From Vampirovibrionales bacterium (lineage in GTDB: Bacteria > Cyanobacteriota > Vampirovibrionia > Vampirovibrionales > JAGQHJ01), in contig JANWIO010000044.1 in the NCBI GenBank assembly GCA_025449835.1, positions 1 through 37,293 of the forward strand: a stretch of DNA of 37,293 bases, read 5' to 3'. Position 1 is the stretch's first letter; each line of letters opens with the position of its first letter. Both the position numbers and the translations under genes were made by a program. Below, piece after piece: positions 1-8,603 of this stretch. The notes under the pieces are model-generated. The model ran no database searches. It saw nothing but the letters and a program-made list of their open reading frames with translations, and had not been told where the DNA came from.

Positions 1-368
1 AGCTTCTTCAGTTCGCTTAACATTGGAATGGCTCGGAGGAAGTTGCCATTTTCACCAAGGTTGGGTTCAATGCGGCCATTATGGTTTTTGTCATGGGCAG
101 CAAAGGTCCGTAGATTCAAGGCGTAGGTGATGGCTTCTCGTTTATAAAACAGTTCTTTTAAGCGATTTCGCCAAGGGGCCGTTTTAGACACTTGTTGCAC
201 TTCCGGTACTCTAGAAGTCGTTAAAAACGTAGGATGGGGGGTATAACCGAGAGGTACCGATGGCGGTGCCATCAGTGGGTAGGCTGTATAAGATGCAGGA
301 TAGTAATATCCGGGATAGCGGTAGTTTGGATAGGCTGAGGTTACCCCGTAGACCGAGTAGAAGCTCAT
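1..368 (-). CDS. EF-hand-like protein with Tyr/Pro-rich N-terminus (3' end outside the window)
   Basis: An open frame runs from an ATG at 368 to the window edge, 122 codons without a stop. The first ~45 residues are a Tyr/Pro/Ala-rich tract with repeated YP and AYP units. A basic stretch (WRNRLKELFYKRE) follows, and then a loop reading DKNHNGRIE near residue 95, which fits the start of a calcium-binding EF-hand (D-x-N-x-x-G-x-I). The start codon overlaps the stop of the upstream gene in an ATGA arrangement (365-368), so translation is probably coupled to it. I recognise no family beyond the EF-hand-like loop. The C-terminal half is missing, so a second EF-hand cannot be assessed. Confidence 0.7.
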   Translation of the reverse strand, partial: MSFYSVYGVTSAYPNYRYPGYYYPASYTAYPLMAPPSVPLGYTPHPTFLTTSRVPEVQQVSKTAPWRNRLKELFYKREAITYALNLRTFAAHDKNHNGRIEPNLGENGNFLRAIPMLSELKK

Positions 369-1873
369 GATGATTTCCTCCCCTCGGTGCCGGTATTAAA
401 GTCTGCTCCCAGGAATACGGTGCAAAAGAGGGCCGTTGCAATAATCATGCCGCCGCCAATCAGGCCGGGATAAAGCTTTAGCCAACGATGCCGTAATCCC
501 AATGAATTTAACGCTCTGAGTAAGAAGCTTTTTGGGGAGTCTCCCATTTGTTGAAAGGCTGGACCAAACCGATTTTCAGTAAAAGAGGTCAACACTTTTT
601 GAAATTGAGATGGCCCACCGCTGAGCTGGATGGCTTCACTGATTTTACCTTGCCGACTCAGTTGGAGGGCGTAAGACAAAACGGATTTCTCCATTTGCTG
701 GGATAGCTTGGCTTGGGCGTGAGTTGCGGGTAATGATTGAAGTGGGAAGGTTAGAAGTCGTTTAAAGTGGAGGAGTGTTGCTTCGGCTGTGTCTCTGGTT
801 AGTTGAAGTCGTTGGGCAAGTAAAGTTTGGGTCTTTCTCGGGATCTTTGTATTTACTTTGGGATGCTGCAAGAGTGCTTCTAATGGGCTCAATATGCTGT
901 TGAGTTCTTGTTGCTTGTGTTGTAAGAGAAGCTCCAGATTAGCCTTGGTTTCGATCTGTGGAAGCTGTCGGTGGAGATGTTGAACCACCTTTTCAAAGCG
1001 GGCCGTGGGAGACGGATGAAGCAAATCCTTCTGGGGTAGTTTATCCAAATGGAGTGTTTGCACAATCTTTTCAGGAAGCTGCTTCCACCAGCGGGAAAGC
1101 ACCGTGACTTCCGTGCCGGAGCCGATGCTCGAATCCAACAAGGTTTCCACTGCTTTGGTTAACTTTTGCGCGGAAGTGTGAGGCGCATTCAGAGCAGGTA
1201 TCACTTGATAATGATAGGCTTTCCATTGTCGAAACCGACTGGCCAAGGACTTAAAGGGGTCCTCAATGCGATCGCAAATAGATGAAGCAATGACGGGGGT
1301 GGCCATGCCTGCCATCAACATCCACCACGTAAAGGCTTGTACCGCAATCTGTTTGAGTTTGTTTTTAAGTTGTATCTGCCCATTGGAGTCATCCAGCGAA
1401 ATTCCCAATCGCAGGGCCAGTTGTTGACGTTTTTCAGGGGGCAGGACATGGAGCGGCATATAGTTGGGATCTAGAAATAAGGGTTGAATTTGCCCATTGC
1501 TGTTTATATAGCGGGTATTGAGATTAACCCCGGTTTTCATGTAGACGGCGCCGTTAATCAGTTTAGGGGTAACTGCCATGGCCCCTAACCAACTGGCAGC
1601 TCCCAGCCATAGAGGTAATGACCCGCCAGGTTCAGGGGTACCCAGTGCGCCTAGTCCAGCAATGCTTACAACACCTAACGTTCTGGTGGTATCATCCAGA
1701 CGTCCCAGCATGTGATCTTTGCTATGGCCATGAGTAACGGCACACCAGCCCGTATATGCAGCCTGTGGGATTTTAATGAGGTTATCTTCAGTGCGTTCCT
1801 TCCAGGTAGCCAAGCGGGCCTTAGGTGGAAGCTTGGGTGTTTTCACAAATCCGGGTGGCAGATGGTTAATCAT
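365..1873 (-). CDS. Membrane-associated protein of unknown function, paralogue-like to the next gene upstream
   Basis: 502 aa, family not recognised. Hydrophobic segments lie near residues 65-105 (Gly/Ala-rich), 185-205 (around WWMLMAGMATPVIAS) and at the C-terminus (GLIGGGMIIATALFCTVFLG). The region between about 230 and 430 is helical, rich in Leu/Gln/Lys and probably soluble. A stretch at about residues 105-205 aligns by eye with the neighbouring 377-aa protein: LIN, then G-hydrophobic-(N/D)-L, Y, GQ, LA, NG, each at matching spacing. It sits in the middle of a three-gene run joined by ATGA overlaps on both sides (1870-1873 and 365-368), which argues for one mRNA and a joint role, possibly a membrane complex. 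Confidence 0.8.
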   Translation of the reverse strand: MINHLPPGFVKTPKLPPKARLATWKERTEDNLIKIPQAAYTGWCAVTHGHSKDHMLGRLDDTTRTLGVVSIAGLGALGTPEPGGSLPLWLGAASWLGAMAVTPKLINGAVYMKTGVNLNTRYINSNGQIQPLFLDPNYMPLHVLPPEKRQQLALRLGISLDDSNGQIQLKNKLKQIAVQAFTWWMLMAGMATPVIASSICDRIEDPFKSLASRFRQWKAYHYQVIPALNAPHTSAQKLTKAVETLLDSSIGSGTEVTVLSRWWKQLPEKIVQTLHLDKLPQKDLLHPSPTARFEKVVQHLHRQLPQIETKANLELLLQHKQQELNSILSPLEALLQHPKVNTKIPRKTQTLLAQRLQLTRDTAEATLLHFKRLLTFPLQSLPATHAQAKLSQQMEKSVLSYALQLSRQGKISEAIQLSGGPSQFQKVLTSFTENRFGPAFQQMGDSPKSFLLRALNSLGLRHRWLKLYPGLIGGGMIIATALFCTVFLGADFNTGTEGRKSS

Positions 1874-3003
1874 GGCTGTGTCCTCCAGTAATTTGGAGTA
1901 GCCGTATTATTGAGGACTTGGCGAAAGGCAGAATTTGGGTGTGTGGCTGCATACTGGACCAATGGCCCTTCATCATTACTGGCCACATAGTGTCTGTCCG
2001 GTACACCTCGAAACCAGATATAGAGGGATGTTACTGCTAAGCTGGCTAAGCCGCCCAGGACAACACATTTTTTCCATTGAGGCGACTCACCAATGGCCAA
2101 TCGTTCCATGAAGGGAGCTCTTAAGCCTTCAGACAGCACCGAGATGGATTGGGATGCTTTTTGGAGGAGGGACATTCGTGGGTTTTTCAAGATACCTTGA
2201 ATCGAGGGAAAGGCTTTTTGCGTTTCCAGCCATTTATCGCTTCGGGCAATGTAGCCAGCTCCAATGGCGCTAATTGAATTCCCCACTACCAATTTTAAGG
2301 CCCGGCTAGTGGTAATGGCATGACGTAGCTGGGAACGCACTGCCCCATTGCGATCAGCCGTTTCAGGCGGGATCTCCATTTTTCGGGCTAAATACTCATA
2401 ATGGCGTGGCTTCAGCAGATCAAACCGGGGAAAGTCACTACTGGCAAAAACCTGTTCAGCTTGGCCGGTTTGTGAACGGTACATCATGGTTAAATCAATG
2501 CCAAAGCGCAGACGATAGAGTGAGTTGATCAAGAAATGGCTGCCTGCATTGCCCATGAGGTATAGCAACACAGCGGCTCCTTGACGCACACCTTCTTTTA
2601 AATTTTTTCCCATGATGGGGCTTGCGATGAGAAAGAGACCACCAAGATAGTAAGGCACTTTGGCCACCAGCATGGCTTCTGAAAATGTAAAGTCATTGGC
2701 CCCGGCAAGGCCCCTTAAAATGGTTTTGGGTAAGGTGATAAAGCCTGTTTTAAGATGATGAAGCCCTTTATCCAAAAATGTATAATCGAGTAACGTGTCT
2801 TCTGGAATCTGTTTGCGGCGTTCTTGAAGCTGAATATACTGTTGCCACTGCTCCCATTGGGCCAGATTTTTCAAAAGAGCATCGGTTTGTGATTTTGTAC
2901 TATGAGGAGCATGCCTGAAGTTAGGCAGCATCGTCTGCTCCCCAAAGCGGGAATGCCGGGGCAAAACAGTTCTGGTCATGGCATCGATACGATCTGGATA
3001 CAC
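1870..3003 (-). CDS. Membrane-associated protein of unknown function, first gene of the coupled trio
   Basis: 377 aa, family not recognised. A GTG start at 3003 is preceded by AGAGGA four bases upstream; an internal ATG 8 codons later lacks a ribosome site. Hydrophobic segments lie around residues 100-120, 130-160, 240-255 and 310-330 (LGGLASLAVTSLYIWF). The middle shares the LIN...G(I/V)(D/N)L...Y...GQ...LA...NG module with the downstream 502-aa protein. Its N-terminus carries PRHSRFGEQT, one of the Arg-Phe-Gly elements seen on several accessory proteins in this window. A possible -10 (TATAGT) lies at 3044-3049. It opens a coupled operon reading leftwards. Confidence 0.78.
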   Translation of the reverse strand: MYPDRIDAMTRTVLPRHSRFGEQTMLPNFRHAPHSTKSQTDALLKNLAQWEQWQQYIQLQERRKQIPEDTLLDYTFLDKGLHHLKTGFITLPKTILRGLAGANDFTFSEAMLVAKVPYYLGGLFLIASPIMGKNLKEGVRQGAAVLLYLMGNAGSHFLINSLYRLRFGIDLTMMYRSQTGQAEQVFASSDFPRFDLLKPRHYEYLARKMEIPPETADRNGAVRSQLRHAITTSRALKLVVGNSISAIGAGYIARSDKWLETQKAFPSIQGILKNPRMSLLQKASQSISVLSEGLRAPFMERLAIGESPQWKKCVVLGGLASLAVTSLYIWFRGVPDRHYVASNDEGPLVQYAATHPNSAFRQVLNNTATPNYWRTQP

Positions 3004-3337
3004 CCGTCCTCTTGAGATTCCCCTTCCTGTTTTTCACTGCGAAACTATAGCAATAAAACCCCTCAAGATTGAGAATTGCTTTATTGACAAAAGGTATTAT
3101 TTCATACTCGTCAAGTTTCAAAAAGTTGTTTAGAGCAGATGTGAGTTCTGATCTTCATCTGTTTTTTTGATCTTGAGGGTTTTTCTCTCAGCAAGCTGCT
3201 TGGATTCAGAACCGTGAGTTAAACGGTTTGGGCTGTTTTTAATTTTTATTCTGGAATGGCCATTTTCAAGTCATTGTGTGTAAAAAAGACAGTACAAAGT
3301 CATTTTTTGTTGAAATAAATGGTTTTCCGGCCAAAAA
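3004..3337. other. Intergenic region with a possible promoter and a long-range inverted repeat
   Basis: 334 bases without a supported gene. The minus-strand -10-like TATAGT (3044-3049) could serve the gene starting at 3003. An imperfect inverted repeat (about 14 of 15 positions, one indel) pairs AAAACCCCTCAAGAT near 3055-3070 with GATCTTGAGGGTTTTT near 3168-3184. The second arm is followed by T-rich sequence. Transcription from the gene ending at 3338 also has to stop in this interval, but I see no textbook terminator. No tRNA-like fold was apparent. Confidence 0.4.
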
Positions 3338-3706
3338 CTATCCAGCCAAATTGTCCTGAATGGTCACCACAACCTTACCAGCTTCTCGGCTCAATAGATC
3401 AACGGTAATGGTATGAATACCGTGAGCAAGCTTTGCCCCCATAATAATACAGGTGGTTTTTTGGTTGTGAAAGAAGATGGCAGGATTGTTTTCTGAAATT
3501 TCATGGGCCGCAAACATTTTATCGCCCATTTTGAGTAAGATATCTTGCGGTGAAAAAACGTGGTCATTTAACTTAATATTGTTTAATCGCGTAAGTATGC
3601 CTGGCCCAATGGAATTAAACAAGTCGAACGCTATACCCTCAGATGTTTCCCGTAGGCTACCGGAGACATAAACTCGTTTGAGTAAGAATTTTGGAATGAT
3701 CGACAT
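3338..3706 (-). CDS. Small beta-rich protein resembling DUF6379 / C-glycoside deglycosidase beta subunit
   Basis: 122 aa, starting at an ATG with AGAGAG upstream. The sequence reads as a single beta-sandwich-like domain. Features that recall the DUF6379 family are FDLFNSIGPGILT, then DHVFSPQDILLKMGD, then SENNPAIFF, AHGIHTITVDLL, and a closing SREAGKVVVTIQD. The family includes small partners of C-glycoside-cleaving enzymes and is often found with sugar-processing genes. It starts 26 bases after the stop of the GH35 gene in the same direction, so the two are very likely cotranscribed. The assignment is from remembered family character only; function in glycoside turnover is inference. Confidence 0.55.
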   Translation of the reverse strand: MSIIPKFLLKRVYVSGSLRETSEGIAFDLFNSIGPGILTRLNNIKLNDHVFSPQDILLKMGDKMFAAHEISENNPAIFFHNQKTTCIIMGAKLAHGIHTITVDLLSREAGKVVVTIQDNLAG

Positions 3707-3732
3707 AATGACTCTCTAGATTGACCTCAACC

Positions 3733-6249
3733 TCAACTCATATCGTCGAAATTTTCAAAAAGTTTAGAAAACTCCCTTAAAGGCAGTAAACATACTTTAC
3801 CATACGATTTTGGAAAAGGGTTTGCAACGGTTAAAGGGGGTAAAAAATTGATTAAAGTGAGCCCCAGGTGGTTAATTCCCTCCTGGTTCAGGATGCCTTC
3901 GGGCAGGTAGAAAACCGTTTGATTTTTACAGGATTGCCAGTATTTTCCAATCAATACCCCATTCAGGGTGATATTGACACGCTCTACATCCAGATCAAGC
4001 TTTAGTCCGATGGGAACTTGGGTGTTTTTGGATACCTCAAGATGAAACGCTGTGACGGCATGAAGGATGGGTACTGTTTCCAAGGCTGCTTCTTTTGGGT
4101 TTACAGAAAATGGATCCAAGGCAGCTGGTGCAATTTTTCCAGTAAGTTGGATTTCATCATTATCCAGTTTGAGTTTCAGTATTCCGCGAGGCTCTCGCAT
4201 GTCATCATAAAATCCTTTGTGGTGTCCTAAGCTTTCCACAAAAATATGCAGCGTGTTGGGTCCATCTGTTTTCAGGTGTTCCTGAGGAAGCTGGATGGTG
4301 ACGCTGTCTTCTGTGCCACCGGTTTCAGGGTGTACATGAAACGTATGGTTTTGAATGAGCACTTCGCCATTTAGGAGAATAGCCCAGATATGTTGGGCAT
4401 GTATCGTAAGGCACTTGGGTTTTCCCGTAAATTCATATTGATACCACACGGCGCCCTCATAAAACCCATTCTGGTCCATATCAGAACCCGAACGAGAGAT
4501 GGATTTAAACCTATCAGATGGCAGTTGAGACGGAAAAACTTCTGGGAGTAACTGCCAATCAGTGAGTTCTGGGAGCATGATTGACGTTAACTCAGGGGCT
4601 GAAACAGAAGCAAATGTTCCATCTGTTTGAATTTTTCCTATGGGACGGGCATGTGAAACATATGCCTCGGTTTGAGCGCGAACCATGTCCGGCCCTACCC
4701 ATAATTGATCATTTTCAAGCAACCAGAGGCGATCAGCCAGATCCCCCCCCAGAAAATGAATCGAATAATCACAAAGCTGAACCGTCACCATTTCATCAGG
4801 TTTTAAAGGTGATTCGAGCTCAAAACGATATCGGTTTGTGTCGAGAATCGTATGCTTAATCTGTGTATCCCCTTGAATAATCAAATTAGGGACAGGAATC
4901 TGAATGTCCATGGTAACTTTTTGGCTGGCTGGGAGGATTAAACAGTGAGGTGTTTGACACAATGGCTCAACATTTAAGGCTTCAAGCAACCATCCATTTT
5001 GAAGCGTGAATTGATACGGAATCATTTGGGCATGATAGGGTTGGGTTTCAATTGCCACACCAGGTTTTACGTCAAAACACTGTGTGGTTTCCGTGAGATT
5101 TCGTGTGAAAATCCAGTAAGCACCCGCTTGCGAAACACTTTTTCGGACCCCATATAAGGTATGGGAGTCCGTTAATCCAATTTCAGCAGGATTGACACGT
5201 TCCGTTTGAGTTAAATCAAAGGTTTCCAGAAGCAAATTAATCCGTTTGGCCTCAAAAAGCCGCTTGGTTGGGATGCCGGATTCACTGATGGGTGCCGAAA
5301 AGTCATATGAGGTAAAGGCATCTGTGGCGCCAAGATGGTTCCAGTTGGTGCCCCCTACGGCTTTATAATGGTTGTAGATGGTTCCTCCTTGGCCCAAAAA
5401 GCTTCGGGTGATCATACCAATATGCTCTCGGCCTAAGGCTTTGTGGATCACTTCATAGGGAACACCTTTCCAGCCGGCAAACCATCCTGCCTGGAGTTCT
5501 GCCATCATCAAAGGCCGATTCGGGCAAAACGCCTCCCGGATACTCTCCTCAAGATGATCCATTACCGAAAAAATGCCAGGAAACGTCCGCCAATTTAAAT
5601 CAAATGAGGTAACCGAGTAGTTATCGACAGCATAAATATCCACAATGTCTTCGTAAAGACCAGCGGCATAGAAGTCGTTGTGCATAGAGGGCGCCGTAAT
5701 CCCATGGTCTCGCACAATTTTGAGGAGCTCTGTCATGTAGTCCGGCTCCATCTCAACGGTGCTATACTCATTTTCAATCTGAATCATCAAGAGATTGGGA
5801 CAGGCTTTAATAAAGGGCAGAATCTGATCCATCCATTGCCGTACATAATGCATATAGCGTGGAGAATACTGGAATTCCCCGTCCATACGATTCCGAATAA
5901 TGACATCGGGTTCGGTTAATAACCATCCTGGCAGGCCGCCACGCGTGGTTTCAGCATTAATGTAAGGGCCAGGCCTTGCAATAAGGTAAAGCCCTACCGC
6001 AGTTACCATTTCTAAAAGCTGATTTACATTGCGAATACCGGTAAAATCGTATTGTCCTGGTGCAGGGCTGTGAAAATCCCAACTAAAATACAAGTCAACG
6101 GTGTTATACCCAGAGGCTTTGAGTTTTGAAAGACGATCCCACCAAAGATCGGGGTGAGGCAACCTAAAATAATGCATGGCACCGCTACGGATAAATGTGC
6201 GTTGCCCCTCAATAATCAGGCTGTGTCGGTCAAATTGGATATCCACCAT
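3733..6249 (-). CDS. Glycoside hydrolase family 35 beta-galactosidase
   Basis: 838 aa from the ATG at 6249; an in-frame TTG at 6258 is also possible. The N-terminal (beta/alpha)8 barrel shows the GH35 hallmarks in order: SGAMHYFRLP (residues 22-31), KLKASGYNTVDLYFSWDFHSP (42-62), GLYLIARPGPYINAE (86-100) with GGLPGWLL following, and QIENEY with the acid/base Glu at 161. The probable nucleophile is Glu251 in MMAELQAGWF. The C-terminal ~400 residues are beta-rich, as in the jelly-roll domains of the family. No signal peptide is visible, so a cytoplasmic or non-classically exported enzyme acting on terminal beta-galactosides is expected. The gene lies directly behind a strong terminator (6289-6314), so it needs its own promoter in the ~40 bases between or depends on readthrough. 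Confidence 0.93.
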   Translation of the reverse strand: MVDIQFDRHSLIIEGQRTFIRSGAMHYFRLPHPDLWWDRLSKLKASGYNTVDLYFSWDFHSPAPGQYDFTGIRNVNQLLEMVTAVGLYLIARPGPYINAETTRGGLPGWLLTEPDVIIRNRMDGEFQYSPRYMHYVRQWMDQILPFIKACPNLLMIQIENEYSTVEMEPDYMTELLKIVRDHGITAPSMHNDFYAAGLYEDIVDIYAVDNYSVTSFDLNWRTFPGIFSVMDHLEESIREAFCPNRPLMMAELQAGWFAGWKGVPYEVIHKALGREHIGMITRSFLGQGGTIYNHYKAVGGTNWNHLGATDAFTSYDFSAPISESGIPTKRLFEAKRINLLLETFDLTQTERVNPAEIGLTDSHTLYGVRKSVSQAGAYWIFTRNLTETTQCFDVKPGVAIETQPYHAQMIPYQFTLQNGWLLEALNVEPLCQTPHCLILPASQKVTMDIQIPVPNLIIQGDTQIKHTILDTNRYRFELESPLKPDEMVTVQLCDYSIHFLGGDLADRLWLLENDQLWVGPDMVRAQTEAYVSHARPIGKIQTDGTFASVSAPELTSIMLPELTDWQLLPEVFPSQLPSDRFKSISRSGSDMDQNGFYEGAVWYQYEFTGKPKCLTIHAQHIWAILLNGEVLIQNHTFHVHPETGGTEDSVTIQLPQEHLKTDGPNTLHIFVESLGHHKGFYDDMREPRGILKLKLDNDEIQLTGKIAPAALDPFSVNPKEAALETVPILHAVTAFHLEVSKNTQVPIGLKLDLDVERVNITLNGVLIGKYWQSCKNQTVFYLPEGILNQEGINHLGLTLINFLPPLTVANPFPKSYGKVCLLPLREFSKLFENFDDMS

Positions 6250-6288
6250 CGATCCCAATAAACGTGACAGATATTTATGTCATAGCAC

Positions 6289-6314
6289 AAAAAAAAATCC
6301 CCTGTCGGGGATTT
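6289..6314 (-). terminator. Rho-independent terminator between the 86-aa gene and the GH35 gene
   Basis: Read on the minus strand, AAATCCCC and GGGGATTT form an 8-bp stem with a 4-base loop, followed by a run of nine T. It closes the transcript of the 86-aa gene ending at 6403 and lies only 40 bases before the GH35 start, so it could also act as an attenuator. Confidence 0.85.
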
Positions 6315-6402
6315 AGACATTTCTTCAATTATCGAAGATTTGTCGAGGGGGGAAATAAGGGGGTAAGGTATATGTTTGTATTATCGAGGGGATTAATTTG
6401 TT

Positions 6403-6663
6403 TTAGGCCACCCAAGACTTGCCGTACGGCTTTGTTTCTGCGAGAAGTGAGGGATCAAAACGATAAAAAACAAAGGGCTCTTCATCATCCCACAGATTGG
6501 ATTCAATCGACGTACGTGGTGGATTTTGAACTGTGAGTGAATATGGAACCAGTGCCCGCAACATCTTTGTAACGGGCCCATCTTCTACAGGATGGGGTAA
6601 GTGATAATACGGTCTATCTCCCGATGCAAACCGGATGGTATTGAGAGGAGTGACTGATAACAT
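6403..6663 (-). CDS. Small FG-like-motif protein of unknown function
   Basis: 86 aa. The start ATG is preceded by AGGTGA at seven bases, and the gene has its own consensus promoter (6720-6748) and terminator (6289-6314), so it is a real single-gene unit. No signal peptide, membrane segment or known family was recognised. The N-terminus reads MLSVTPLNTIRFASGDRPYY; the IRFASGD element resembles LLRFGSDK in the ankyrin protein at 35209. The rest is hydrophilic with Pro, Asp and aromatic residues, ending KSWVA. Confidence 0.75.
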   Translation of the reverse strand: MLSVTPLNTIRFASGDRPYYHLPHPVEDGPVTKMLRALVPYSLTVQNPPRTSIESNLWDDEEPFVFYRFDPSLLAETKPYGKSWVA

Positions 6664-6697
6664 TTGTATTTCACCTTCTTTGTTTCTTTGATTGTGT

Positions 6698-6709
6698 AGT
6701 GTTTACACT
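6698..6709. promoter_or_regulatory. Palindromic operator candidate
   Basis: AGTGTTTACACT is a perfect 12-base palindrome placed just downstream of the predicted transcription start of the 86-aa gene. A related GTGTATTGTAGACAC sequence overlaps the -10 element (about 6716-6730). The pair would suit a dimeric repressor; no regulator family can be named. Confidence 0.45.
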
Positions 6710-6719
6710 TTCTGCGTGT

Positions 6720-6748
6720 ATTGTAGACACTAAGGTGTTGCTTGTCAA
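6720..6748 (-). promoter_or_regulatory. Sigma-70 promoter of the 86-aa gene
   Basis: On the minus strand TTGACA (6743-6748) and TACAAT (6720-6725) are separated by exactly 17 bases. It leaves a leader of about 50 bases before the ATG at 6663. Confidence 0.85.
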
Positions 6749-7072
6749 CCCCTTTTTATAAATTCGATAAAACCCTTGTAGTGAAAGCATTTCTGCCAGA
6801 ATAACGCATTTCTAAAAAGTTAGAAATTTATAAAGGTTTTATTTAGAAACGATGACTTTTTATAAAGAGGCCTTTATTGATGTTACTCTATCACCCTTAT
6901 GTGACAACAATGTGTATGTGAAACACTTTCTCTTCCTAGGGCTTATTCCGTCAAATACAATCCGTGTTGCTCTTGTCGCCAAAGCCGGGTTTCGATAATA
7001 ATGGGGCATGTCTTTCCTCCCCAGGGGAGAGCATGCGTTAATGAGGATAATATTGCAAAGGAACGGCTGGCT
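6749..7072. other. Intergenic region between divergent units, with hairpin and pgi promoter
   Basis: AT-rich. It contains a perfect 8-bp hairpin, ATTTCTAA-AAAG-TTAGAAAT (6808-6827), and a direct repeat GCATTTCT (about 6787 and 6806). A likely pgi promoter is TTGTCG (6973-6978), 17 bases, TAATAA (6996-7001). No gene is supported here. Confidence 0.5.
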
Positions 7073-8473
7073 ATGATACGTCTGGACTCACATAATGTTA
7101 CACAAAGCGCTGTTGGTGCTGAACATGGCCTCGATTTAATGGCAGTTTTTTCCCAATATCAAGCAACTTTAAAAAACGATATCGGCCAATTATGGAGCAA
7201 CAAAGATGTATCTGGAGCCTGGTCTCGTTGGCTGGCCTTGGGAGAAAATACGCAATTGGCGCAATCCATTACCGCCTACGCCAATAAAGTTAAAGGCCAA
7301 TTTGAACATCTGGTTGTGATTGGGATTGGTGGGTCCTCATTAGGGGGCATTGCCATGTTTGAGGCTTTGTTACCCTCATACTGGAATGAACAATCTTCCG
7401 CAACACGCAAAGGCTATCCTCGGTATTATTTTGTGGATAACGTTGACCCGGATAAGCTGGCAGGCTTACTGTCAGTGCTGGATCTCAAGCGGACTCTGGT
7501 AAATGTCATCAGTAAAAGCGGTACCACTGCTGAAACCATGGCAGGTTATTTATGGCTCAAGGAAAAACTGGCAGAGGCTGTGGGAGCTGAGAATTTATCA
7601 AAACATATCGTGGTGACCACCGACCCCCAAAAAGGGATTTTGCGCAAAATTGTGAAGAAAGAAGGCCTAACGGCGTTTGAAGTGCCGGATGATGTGGGCG
7701 GACGCTTTTCTGTGTTTTCTGCTGTGGGGTTATTACCTGCCGCCTTATTGGGAATTCCTATTGATGAGATCCTTCGGGGCGTCCGAGAGTTGACCCCCAC
7801 CCTGCAATCCAGCGATATTCATGAAAACCTGGCCGCTCAAGGGGCTTTGATTCAATATCTGCTGTACAAAAAAGGAAAACATATTTCGGTTTTTATGCCT
7901 TACAGTGCGAAATTGGCCTTTGTGGCGGACTGGTATGTTCAGTTGTGGGCTGAGTCCTTGGGCAAAAAATACAATTTGGAGAAAGCCGTGGTACATGAAG
8001 GCCCCACCCCCATCAAAGCGGTTGGGGTCACGGATCAGCATTCCCAAGTGCAGTTGTTTAACGAAGGGCCTTTTGATAAGGTCTTTACCTTTGTGCGTCT
8101 GGATCGTTTTGACCACACTGTTGAAATTCCCAACCTCTATCCAGAGATTGCCGATTTGAGCTATCTGGGTGGGCAGACCTTTGAAACCCTGCTACAGGCA
8201 GAAGGTGATGCAACTCGGGCCAGCTTAACCCAAAATCAACGACCTAATGTAACTCTTTATCTTCCGCAGTTGGATGCGTATCACTTTGGCCAGCTGCTGT
8301 TTCTGCTGGAAGTTCAGACAGCCCTGATGGGAAGTCTGCTGCAGGTAGATCCCTTTGATCAGCCTGGGGTTGAGTTGGCGAAGCAGTATACTTATGGGTT
8401 AATGGGTCGTCCTGGCTTTGAACACCTAAAGGCCGAACTGACTGAGAAACAGCCTGCAATCCTAAGACAATAG
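7073..8473 (+). CDS. pgi: Glucose-6-phosphate isomerase
   Basis: Interconverts glucose-6-phosphate and fructose-6-phosphate in the cytoplasm. From the ATG at 7073 it is 466 aa, the short bacterial form (~450 aa). A longer in-frame ATG at 7001 is unlikely because the promoter -10 overlaps it; AAAGGA lies upstream of 7073. Visible motifs: VVIGIGGSSLGG (residues 81-92, phosphate site), SKSGTTAET (about 148-155), both signature patterns (DDVGGRFSVFSAVG near 207-219, and GSLLQVDPFDQPGVELAKQ near the C-terminus), catalytic Glu294 in WAESLGK and His323 in TDQHSQ. It is transcribed alone, divergently from the 86-aa gene; no other glycolytic gene is adjacent. Confidence 0.97.
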   Translation: MIRLDSHNVTQSAVGAEHGLDLMAVFSQYQATLKNDIGQLWSNKDVSGAWSRWLALGENTQLAQSITAYANKVKGQFEHLVVIGIGGSSLGGIAMFEALLPSYWNEQSSATRKGYPRYYFVDNVDPDKLAGLLSVLDLKRTLVNVISKSGTTAETMAGYLWLKEKLAEAVGAENLSKHIVVTTDPQKGILRKIVKKEGLTAFEVPDDVGGRFSVFSAVGLLPAALLGIPIDEILRGVRELTPTLQSSDIHENLAAQGALIQYLLYKKGKHISVFMPYSAKLAFVADWYVQLWAESLGKKYNLEKAVVHEGPTPIKAVGVTDQHSQVQLFNEGPFDKVFTFVRLDRFDHTVEIPNLYPEIADLSYLGGQTFETLLQAEGDATRASLTQNQRPNVTLYLPQLDAYHFGQLLFLLEVQTALMGSLLQVDPFDQPGVELAKQYTYGLMGRPGFEHLKAELTEKQPAILRQ

Positions 8474-8603
8474 TTCGCTTTTTCTGAATAAAAGACACCA
8501 TTTTTATTTTGCTGACTCCTCAATGACGTGTATTTATAGTGTCGCAGAATTTTTTGATTCTGAAAAGATGTTTGGGGGAGGGTGTGATGTGTTGGAAAGG
8601 AGA

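Noticed and set aside
211-441. 76-codon minus-strand frame
   Set aside because: It lies in another frame across the 502-aa gene end and the EF-hand-like gene; the frame starting at 368 is longer (open to the edge) and translationally coupled.
2921-3121. 66-codon minus-strand frame overlapping the start of the 377-aa gene
   Set aside because: It overlaps the 377-aa gene out of frame, and the translation has no coherent features; the GTG at 3003 in the other frame has a ribosome site.
6264-6536. 90-codon plus-strand frame
   Set aside because: It runs through the terminator hairpin and antisense to the 86-aa gene, which has promoter, ribosome site and terminator.
7001-7072. 24-codon N-terminal extension of glucose-6-phosphate isomerase
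   Set aside because: The extension begins on the predicted promoter -10 and has no family similarity; the ATG at 7073 has a ribosome site.
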